Source of the DNA: an uncultured Anaerolineaceae bacterium
GTDB lineage: Bacteria > Chloroflexota > Anaerolineae > Anaerolineales > Anaerolineaceae
DNA length: 5,571 nt
Direction of reading: 5' to 3'
NCBI GenBank assembly: GCA_937907495.1
Contig: CALESS010000378.1
Span: 1 to 5,571, forward strand
How positions within the stretch are numbered: the first letter of the stretch is position 1; each line of letters opens with the position of its first letter. Below, piece after piece: positions 1 through 5,571 of this stretch. The translations under genes and the position numbers were made by a program. Under the pieces are notes generated by a model. It was not told the DNA's origin. It ran no database searches and saw nothing but the letters and a program-made list of their open reading frames with translations.

Positions 1-1
1 G

Positions 2-2101
2 TTTCCGGTTCAATTTTATGTTGCCGGTCCCGGCCCGCGTTTGCGGCAATTGTGGCGCTGGCTGCAAACCCGTCCGAATCCACCTGCGCTGGGACGGGAA
101 GAGCGCCGCGACCTGTTTCAGGATCATCCCATCGCCGTTTTACGGGTTGAGGTGGAAGACCCCGGCAGTGCCCGCGGGCTGTTCATGGAAACCGAGGAAT
201 CCTTCCCCGACCTGGTGTATTACGATGCCGATTTGCAAATCCAGGTCCGGCATGCGGCGCGGTACGGCTCCTTTCCGCTGGTGCGCTGCCGCTTGGACGT
301 GGAGGATGGCGTTGTAAAATCCTTTGCCGCCCTGGATTCCCCCTGGGAGATTGATAGCGAACCGCCACCGCTGCGGGTGATGGAAATTAACCTGCCGGAT
401 GGCGACCCGCATCACGCTCCACCGGCGCACCTGGAGTTGCGCTATCGTTCGTGGAAGCGGACCTATCCCTTCCCGGAGGGCAACGACCCTGTTTTCTGGC
501 TGCGATCCGCCTTGCAGCAATTCGACCCTGATATCCTGTTGACAGATTACGGCGATACCTGGCTGCTGGAAAATCTGCTCCGGCGGGTGAATGGGGATCT
601 GCAACAATTGCCCCTCAACCGTGATCCCGCGCGAGCCATCCGCATCCTGGGGGAGAAAACTTATTTTTCCTACGGGCAGGTGGTCTATCGCGGTCAGCAG
701 ATTCACCTGTTTGGACGCATCCACATTGACCGGAAAAATGCCATGCTGTGGGGAGACTACGAACTGGAGGGGGCACTGGAGAACGCCAGGGTAACGGCCC
801 TGCCGATCCAGACGGCTGCCCGGGTCTCGCCCGGTTCGGGCATCTCTTGTATGCAGATGATCACCGCCCTGCGCAATGGTGTGCTTATCCCCTGGCATAA
901 GCAGCAGGTGGAGCAACCGCGCTCCATGCTGGACCTGCTGCATGCCGATTTTGGCGGGTTGATTTATCAACCGACGGTTGGCTTGCACCGGGATGTGGGA
1001 GCGATTGATTTTGTTTCCCTCTACCCGGCGGTAATGGTTCGCTGTAACATCTCGCCCGAAAAGCAAGCCGTCTCGCTTTCCGATCCGTTGCCGCCTGACC
1101 CGGGGCTGATTCCTCAAACATTAGCCCCTTTGCTGCAGAAGCGTGTCCTCCTCAAGCAGCGTATTTTACAGTTGCCCTCCTGGGATCCGCGCCGGAAATG
1201 GTACAAAGCTCGCTCTGCCGCCCAGAAGTGGTTGCTGGTGGTCTGTTTCGGCTACCTGGGATACAAGAACGCCCGCTTTGGCCTGATCGGCTCTCATGAG
1301 GCGGTCACCTCCGGCGGGCGGGAGGCGGTGTTACGGGCAAAAGAGGCGGCAGAGGATGCCGGCTTTGAGATTCTGCATGTGTATGTGGATGGCTTATGGA
1401 TTCAGCAAGCGGGTTTTAGCCGCCCGGAAGATTTTCAGCCGGTGCTGGAAGAAGTCACCCGGCGCACCGGGCTGCCCATTGCGCTGGATGGGGTGTACCG
1501 CTGGGTGGTGTTCCTGCCATCCCGCCTGGATAGCCGGGTGCCGGTGCCGAACCGCTATTTTGGCGTCTTCCAGGATGGCACGGTGAAAGTGCGCGGGCTG
1601 GCTTCCCGCCGGCGGGATTCCCCGGCCTGGGTATCCGAGACCCAGATGGCCCTGATCGAATACCTGGCCCGGGTGGAGGCGGTTGACCAACTGGCGGGCT
1701 GCCTGCCGGGCGCGCTGCGAATCTTGCGCCAGGCGCTCGATCAGCTGCGGCAGGGCCGGGTGCCGCCGGAAAAGCTGCTGCTCGCCCAACGGCTGACCCG
1801 CCTGCCAGAAAAATATCGCAGTCCCTCACCCGCCGCCCGGGCTGCCATGCAGATCCAGGCGGCAGGGGGGAGCGTTCAGGCAGGTCAGCGGGTGCGGTTT
1901 CTATTTGTACGCGGCCAGCCCGGCGTATGGGCATGGGATTGCATGGGGACCCTGGATCCCCGGCGGATTGACCTGGGAATGTACCGCAAATTGCTGCTGC
2001 GGGCTGCAAGTGATGTGTTCCACCCGTTTGGAATTGATTTGCCGGGCCTGGAATTGCGGGTGGCGGATCAGGTCTCACAAGCGAAATGGTTTACATCCTA
2101 G
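2..2101 (+). CDS. Family B DNA polymerase-like protein with degenerate active sites (5' truncated)
   Basis: The frame is open from the window edge to TAG at 2099-2101, so about 699 C-terminal residues are present and the true start lies upstream. Residues are counted here from base 2. The polymerase palm is clear: motif A DFVSLYP (D336, 1007-1027), motif B beginning K409 (1226), motif C YVDGLW around D463 (1388), then NRYFGVFQDG with a downstream RRRD in place of the KxY region (from 1550). Key residues differ from active family B enzymes. Motif B reads K-x3-VVCFG instead of K-x3-NSxYG, and motif C is DGL rather than DTD, losing the second metal-binding Asp. The N-terminal third looks like a decayed 3'-5' exonuclease: EIN (128-130) where DIE is expected, and DPDILLTDYGD (to D185) without the usual N-x-FD. 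Inference: it belongs with or near the inactivated PolB2/Dpo2-type polymerases, possibly acting in repair or translesion synthesis, perhaps non-catalytically. No partner gene is visible downstream. Confidence 0.87.
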   Translation, partial: FPVQFYVAGPGPRLRQLWRWLQTRPNPPALGREERRDLFQDHPIAVLRVEVEDPGSARGLFMETEESFPDLVYYDADLQIQVRHAARYGSFPLVRCRLDVEDGVVKSFAALDSPWEIDSEPPPLRVMEINLPDGDPHHAPPAHLELRYRSWKRTYPFPEGNDPVFWLRSALQQFDPDILLTDYGDTWLLENLLRRVNGDLQQLPLNRDPARAIRILGEKTYFSYGQVVYRGQQIHLFGRIHIDRKNAMLWGDYELEGALENARVTALPIQTAARVSPGSGISCMQMITALRNGVLIPWHKQQVEQPRSMLDLLHADFGGLIYQPTVGLHRDVGAIDFVSLYPAVMVRCNISPEKQAVSLSDPLPPDPGLIPQTLAPLLQKRVLLKQRILQLPSWDPRRKWYKARSAAQKWLLVVCFGYLGYKNARFGLIGSHEAVTSGGREAVLRAKEAAEDAGFEILHVYVDGLWIQQAGFSRPEDFQPVLEEVTRRTGLPIALDGVYRWVVFLPSRLDSRVPVPNRYFGVFQDGTVKVRGLASRRRDSPAWVSETQMALIEYLARVEAVDQLAGCLPGALRILRQALDQLRQGRVPPEKLLLAQRLTRLPEKYRSPSPAARAAMQIQAAGGSVQAGQRVRFLFVRGQPGVWAWDCMGTLDPRRIDLGMYRKLLLRAASDVFHPFGIDLPGLELRVADQVSQAKWFTS

Positions 2102-2299
2102 CAGGGTTGCCCGGAGGAATGTACTTCCTGCTGATCGGACCCCGTCCAGCGGCAGATGATGGCAGCCGCCAGGCGGGTTCCAGCGGGTACAGCATTGCGT
2201 ACGCCGAACCCCATCCCAAAGCGGGCAGGTCATTTCCATCAGGCTTTCGTAGATGTTTCTCCGGTTATGAGGCTCTGGCTGATCCCATGTTCCGGATCC
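2102..2299. other. Convergent intergenic gap, no supported gene
   Basis: This 198-bp gap lies between the stop of the + strand polymerase gene and the stop of the - strand reductase gene. Small open frames cross it, but none has a convincing ribosome-binding site or recognisable protein. Short inverted repeats occur: GCGGC at 2149-2153 with GCCGC at 2165-2169, and ATGTTCCG at 2287-2294 with CGGAACAT at 2324-2331. Neither has a run of T on either strand, so neither is a standard intrinsic terminator. Termination of both transcripts is expected here but is not evident from sequence. Confidence 0.6.
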
Positions 2300-3283
2300 T
2301 TACTGGTGACCTATGATGGGATGCGGAACATAAGGCTCCTCCAGATAGGCAATATCTTCCGGGGTTAGATGGACCGCCAGTGCGCCGACAGCTTCTTCCA
2401 GGTGGGAAATCTTTGTTGCCCCGATGATGGGGGCGGTTACAGGTTCTTTTTGTAATAACCAGGCCAGGGCGATATGAACGCGGGGCGCCCCATACTTTTT
2501 GGCAGTTTCTGCCACCCGCTCAACAATGTGTTGATCCGTTTCGGCGGTGGCATCGTACTTCCGCCGGGCGATTTGATCCGTTCTGGAGCGAGGGGTGCTT
2601 TCGGCTGACCAATCACGGGTTAATCTTCCGGAGGCGAGCGGGCTGTACGGGATTACCCCGATTTTTTCCACCCGGCAGAGCGGCAGCATTTCCCGCTCCT
2701 CTTCGCGGTAGATCAAGTTCAGGTGGTCCTGCATGGAGACGAAACGGGTCCAGCCATGTTTTTCGGCAACATGCAGGGCACGCTGGAACTGCCAGGCGAA
2801 CATGGAGGAGGCACCGATGTAGCGGGCTTTGCCAGCTTTCACCACGTCATGCAGGGCCTCCATTGTTTCTTCGATGGGGGTCTGGTAATCCCAGCGGTGA
2901 ACCTGGTAGAGGTCCACGTAATCTGTGCCGAGCCGATGAAGGCTCTTATCAATCTTGCTCAAGATTGCCTTACGAGATAAGCCGGAGCCATTGGGGCCTT
3001 CCCGCATTTGGCCAAATAACTTGGTAGCGATGACAACCTCATCGCGCTTCGAAAAGTCCTTCAATGCTCGTCCGAGGATTTCCTCGCTCACCCCCAGAGA
3101 GTAGACATTGGCCGTATCGAAGAAATTAATGCCAAGCTCCAGGGCTTTTTGGATGACAGGCCGGCTATCCTCTTCATTAAGTACCCATTTATGCACCCAA
3201 CGCTCTGCATCGCCGAACCCCATGCAACCCAGGCAGATGGGCGATACTTGCATTCCGGTATTTCCCAAGCGAAAGTAGTCCAT
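2300..3283 (-). CDS. yajO: Aldo/keto reductase, YajO-like
   Basis: A 327-residue, full-length (alpha/beta)8-barrel NADPH-dependent oxidoreductase, presumably cytosolic. The AKR catalytic tetrad is visible as D56 and Y61 (FFDTANVYS), K88 (IATKLFG) and H129 (YQVHRWD). Cofactor-binding stretches are IPYSPLASGRL (about 211-221) and PIIGATKISHLEEA near the C-terminus. The segments RWDYQTPIEET, KAGKARYIGASSM and NLIYREEEREMLPLC match my memory of Escherichia coli YajO closely, including the PHPIIGH-type tail. YajO has been linked to 1-deoxyxylulose 5-phosphate formation, but most of these enzymes reduce diverse aldehydes and the substrate here cannot be told. It is the last gene of the merR-akr-akr operon, 14 bp after the preceding stop. 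The ATG at 3281-3283 is supported by AAAGGA at 3291-3296, seven bases away. The operon context suggests carbonyl detoxification. Confidence 0.93.
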   Translation of the reverse strand: MDYFRLGNTGMQVSPICLGCMGFGDAERWVHKWVLNEEDSRPVIQKALELGINFFDTANVYSLGVSEEILGRALKDFSKRDEVVIATKLFGQMREGPNGSGLSRKAILSKIDKSLHRLGTDYVDLYQVHRWDYQTPIEETMEALHDVVKAGKARYIGASSMFAWQFQRALHVAEKHGWTRFVSMQDHLNLIYREEEREMLPLCRVEKIGVIPYSPLASGRLTRDWSAESTPRSRTDQIARRKYDATAETDQHIVERVAETAKKYGAPRVHIALAWLLQKEPVTAPIIGATKISHLEEAVGALAVHLTPEDIAYLEEPYVPHPIIGHQ

Positions 3284-3290
3284 GTTTTGT

Positions 3291-3296
3291 TCCTTT
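3291..3296 (-). promoter_or_regulatory. Ribosome-binding site of the YajO-like gene
   Basis: AAAGGA on the minus strand, seven bases before the ATG at 3283. It lies within the 14-bp gap after the upstream reductase stop (TGA at 3298-3300), so the gene has its own initiation site in a polycistronic message and no room for its own promoter. Confidence 0.7.
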
Positions 3297-3297
3297 T

Positions 3298-4691
<1,394 letters not shown>

Positions 4692-4696
4692 TCATT

Positions 4697-4703
4697 CACC
4701 TCC
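4697..4703 (-). promoter_or_regulatory. Ribosome-binding site of the MerR gene
   Basis: GGAGGTG on the minus strand, five bases before the ATG. It is a near-perfect anti-Shine-Dalgarno match and fixes the start. It begins only about seven bases after the -10 box, so the 5' leader must be very short and nearly all ribosome-binding site. Confidence 0.8.
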
Positions 4704-4710
4704 ATAAATT

Positions 4711-4741
4711 AGTGTATCATCTGGAGTTTACTCCAAGTCAA
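4711..4741 (-). promoter_or_regulatory. MerR-type promoter with 19-bp spacer driving merR-akr-akr
   Basis: On the minus strand, -35 TTGACT (4736-4741) and -10 TACACT (4711-4716) are separated by 19 bases (4717-4735). That is two more than the sigma-70 optimum. Overlong spacers of 19-20 bp are the defining feature of promoters that MerR-family proteins activate by untwisting DNA. Transcription should start near 4704-4705, just ahead of the ribosome-binding site. The promoter should be poor without activated regulator and inducible by its ligand. Confidence 0.82.
4722..4735. promoter_or_regulatory. Operator palindrome for the AdhR-like MerR regulator
   Basis: TGGAGT-TT-ACTCCA as read on the + strand: a perfect inverted repeat with 6-bp arms and a 2-bp centre. 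It lies wholly within the 19-bp promoter spacer, as expected for a MerR dimer bound between the -35 and -10 boxes. Its only adjacent gene in the correct orientation is the merR gene, so it is the probable autoregulatory site. Confidence 0.83.
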
Positions 4742-4851
4742 GGGGAAAGGGGTGAATCCTCAATAATTCGGCCTTGAGCGTTTTTTCGCCACCGGCGGGT
4801 GAACAAACCTTGCGATCCGTTTTATTTTTCTGTCGAATGGTCATGGATTGG

Positions 4852-4873
4852 GTGTACTTCTACACTGGTAGAA
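4852..4873 (+). promoter_or_regulatory. Overlapping, mutually exclusive inverted repeats upstream of the TerC-like gene
   Basis: GTGTA (4852-4856) pairs perfectly with TACAC (4861-4865) across a 4-base loop. TTCTAC (4858-4863) pairs perfectly with GTAGAA (4868-4873) across ACTG. The two hairpins share 4858-4865 and cannot coexist. The second could equally be a dimer operator: it sits about where the -35 of a GATAAT (4892-4897) promoter would lie. Function is unproven and the stems are short. Confidence 0.35.
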
Positions 4874-4911
4874 ATTCTTGTTTTCTGGTTAGATAATAAG
4901 GTTGGAAAATT

Positions 4912-4921
4912 CTTGATCAAG
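4912..4921 (+). promoter_or_regulatory. CTTGATCAAG palindrome touching the TerC ribosome-binding site
   Basis: A perfect 10-bp palindrome whose last bases, with the next G, form the AAGG ribosome-binding site (4919-4922), seven bases before the ATG at 4930. AAGG is the only reasonable Shine-Dalgarno match and supports this start. Whether the palindrome has any role as an operator is unknown. Confidence 0.5.
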
Positions 4922-4929
4922 GCGGCGGT

Positions 4930-5571
4930 ATGGATTGGACCATTCCAATAGTAATTCTTCAGCTCATTTTGCTGGAAGGCCTGTTGTCCATTGATAATGC
5001 AGCAGTGCTGGGGGCGATGGTTATTCATCTGCCGGATGATAAGCCGATTGAATGGCATGGGGCGCTGAAGTGGCTGGGGGACAAAATGCACCCCATCCTG
5101 GGCAACCAGCGGACTGCTGCCTTGAAGGTGGGGTTGCTGGGGGCTTATGCCGGCCGGGGGTTGATGCTGCTGCTCGCCAGTATCATCGTGGATAATCCCT
5201 GGTTGAAAATCCTGGGGGCAGTGTATTTGGTTCGGCTGGCGTTCGAGAACCTGGGCATAGCAGAAGAAAGCAGCGCAGATAGCGAAATCCGCATGGTCAA
5301 AGCGACCTCTTTTTGGGGTGTGGTGGTGAGCGTGGAACTGGCGGACCTGGTGTTCAGCCTGGATAACGTGGTGGCTGCCATCTCGCTCTCGGATAAGCTG
5401 TGGGTGGTGCTGGTGGGGGTGGGCCTGGGAATTTTGTTCATGCGCTTTGCGGCAGGGTTGTTCAGTTATGCAGTGGAACGCCAGCCCGTTTTGCGGGAAG
5501 CCGCCTATCTGCTGGTTTTCAATATTGGGGTGGAGCTATTGCTGGAGGAGTTGGCAGGGATTGAGTTCAAT
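4930..5571 (+). CDS. TerC-family integral membrane protein, probable metal-ion exporter (3' truncated)
   Basis: The frame runs 214 codons from ATG at 4930 to the window edge with no stop, so the C-terminus is missing. An in-frame TAA at 4897 bars an earlier start beyond 4900, and no start codon lies between. The protein is strongly hydrophobic, with about six membrane segments near residues 5-32, 62-87, 91-110, 128-153, 157-182 and 189-208. The family's internally repeated acidic signatures are present: EGLLSIDN (E16, D22, N23) and ELADLVFSLDN (E136, D139, D145, N146). A charged loop (residues 111-124) separates the halves. TerC homologues are linked to tellurite resistance and, for several members, to manganese export. 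Export of Mn2+ or a related ion, possibly to metallate secreted proteins, is an inference. It is divergent from merR, with no sequence evidence that the two share control. Confidence 0.92.
   Translation, partial: MDWTIPIVILQLILLEGLLSIDNAAVLGAMVIHLPDDKPIEWHGALKWLGDKMHPILGNQRTAALKVGLLGAYAGRGLMLLLASIIVDNPWLKILGAVYLVRLAFENLGIAEESSADSEIRMVKATSFWGVVVSVELADLVFSLDNVVAAISLSDKLWVVLVGVGLGILFMRFAAGLFSYAVERQPVLREAAYLLVFNIGVELLLEELAGIEFN

Larger units (their letters stand above)
4742..4929 (+). other. Divergent upstream region and putative leader of the TerC-like gene
   Basis: This stretch separates the merR promoter from the TerC start. I see no small gene in it. CTCAA at 4759-4763 can pair with TTGAG at 4774-4778, followed by CG and six T (4781-4786): a weak terminator- or attenuator-like element on the + strand. 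A weak promoter guess is TTGCGA (4810-4815), 17 bases, then TCGAAT (4833-4838), with four of six matches in each box. A better -10-like GATAAT (4892-4897) has no matching -35, but a palindrome occupies that position. It lacks the conserved GGGGAGUA-type core of the yybP-ykoY manganese riboswitch often found before terC homologues. Confidence 0.4.

Noticed and set aside
140..1117. A 325-codon open frame on the minus strand opposite the polymerase gene
   Set aside because: It has no recognisable domain, and the + strand frame covering it has clear polymerase motifs. Long antisense frames are expected opposite GC-rich genes.
1455..2078. A 207-codon minus-strand frame rich in Pro, Gly and Ala
   Set aside because: Low-complexity composition typical of a shadow frame, opposite a well-supported coding region.
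2086..2316. Small + strand open frame (76 codons) overlapping the polymerase stop
   Set aside because: No proper ribosome-binding site spacing, no recognisable protein, and it runs into the end of the opposing reductase gene.
2287..2331. Inverted repeat ATGTTCCG / CGGAACAT at the reductase 3' end, considered as a terminator
   Set aside because: The loop is 29 bases, the right arm lies within the reductase coding sequence, and no T-run follows on either strand.
4759..4786. CTCAA/TTGAG stem followed by CG and six T, considered as an intrinsic terminator
   Set aside because: The stem is only five pairs with a 10-base loop, and no + strand gene ends upstream. Kept only as a weak possible attenuator in the leader description.
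4742..4929. yybP-ykoY manganese riboswitch before the TerC-like gene
   Set aside because: The conserved GGGGAGUA-type core and paired downstream elements are not found in this interval. A covariance-model search would settle it.

Overview
The window reads as ordinary bacterial chromosome of moderately high GC. It holds five protein genes, two of them cut by the window edges. The family mix is a B-family polymerase of unusual type, an AdhR-like MerR regulator with two aldo/keto reductases, and a TerC-type membrane protein. It would fit a Chloroflexota (Anaerolineae-like) genome. That placement is an inference from remembered family resemblance, not a demonstrated result.

Left part (2-2101, + strand): the C-terminal ~699 residues of a family B DNA polymerase-like protein whose start lies outside the window. 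The palm is recognisable: motif A DFVSLYP is intact. Motif B has lost the NSxY core, motif C reads YVDGLW instead of YxDTDS, and the exonuclease motifs look degraded. It resembles the catalytically degenerate PolB2/Dpo2-type polymerases best known from archaea. This is the most interesting gene here.

Middle (2300-4691, - strand): a compact operon merR - akr (AKR13-like) - akr (YajO-like), with gaps of 4 and 14 bp. The MerR protein closely resembles Bacillus AdhR and carries a single cysteine, at position 52. Its promoter has a 19-bp spacer holding a perfect TGGAGT-AA-ACTCCA palindrome, the classic layout for MerR-type DNA-distortion activation. The simplest reading is an autoregulated reactive-aldehyde response unit in which the regulator senses electrophiles by thiol chemistry and induces two NADPH-dependent carbonyl reductases.

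Right part (4930-5571, + strand): a divergent TerC-family integral membrane protein, cut by the window end and so with no stop codon here. It has the two characteristic acidic motifs (EGLLSIDN and ELADLVFSLDN) expected of metal-ion exporters of this family. Its 238-bp divergent upstream region holds overlapping, mutually exclusive hairpins and a palindrome that touches the ribosome-binding site. Their regulatory role is speculative.

The 198-bp gap between the convergent polymerase and reductase genes shows no convincing gene or strong terminator. I saw no rRNA, tRNA, CRISPR array, insertion sequence or phage gene.
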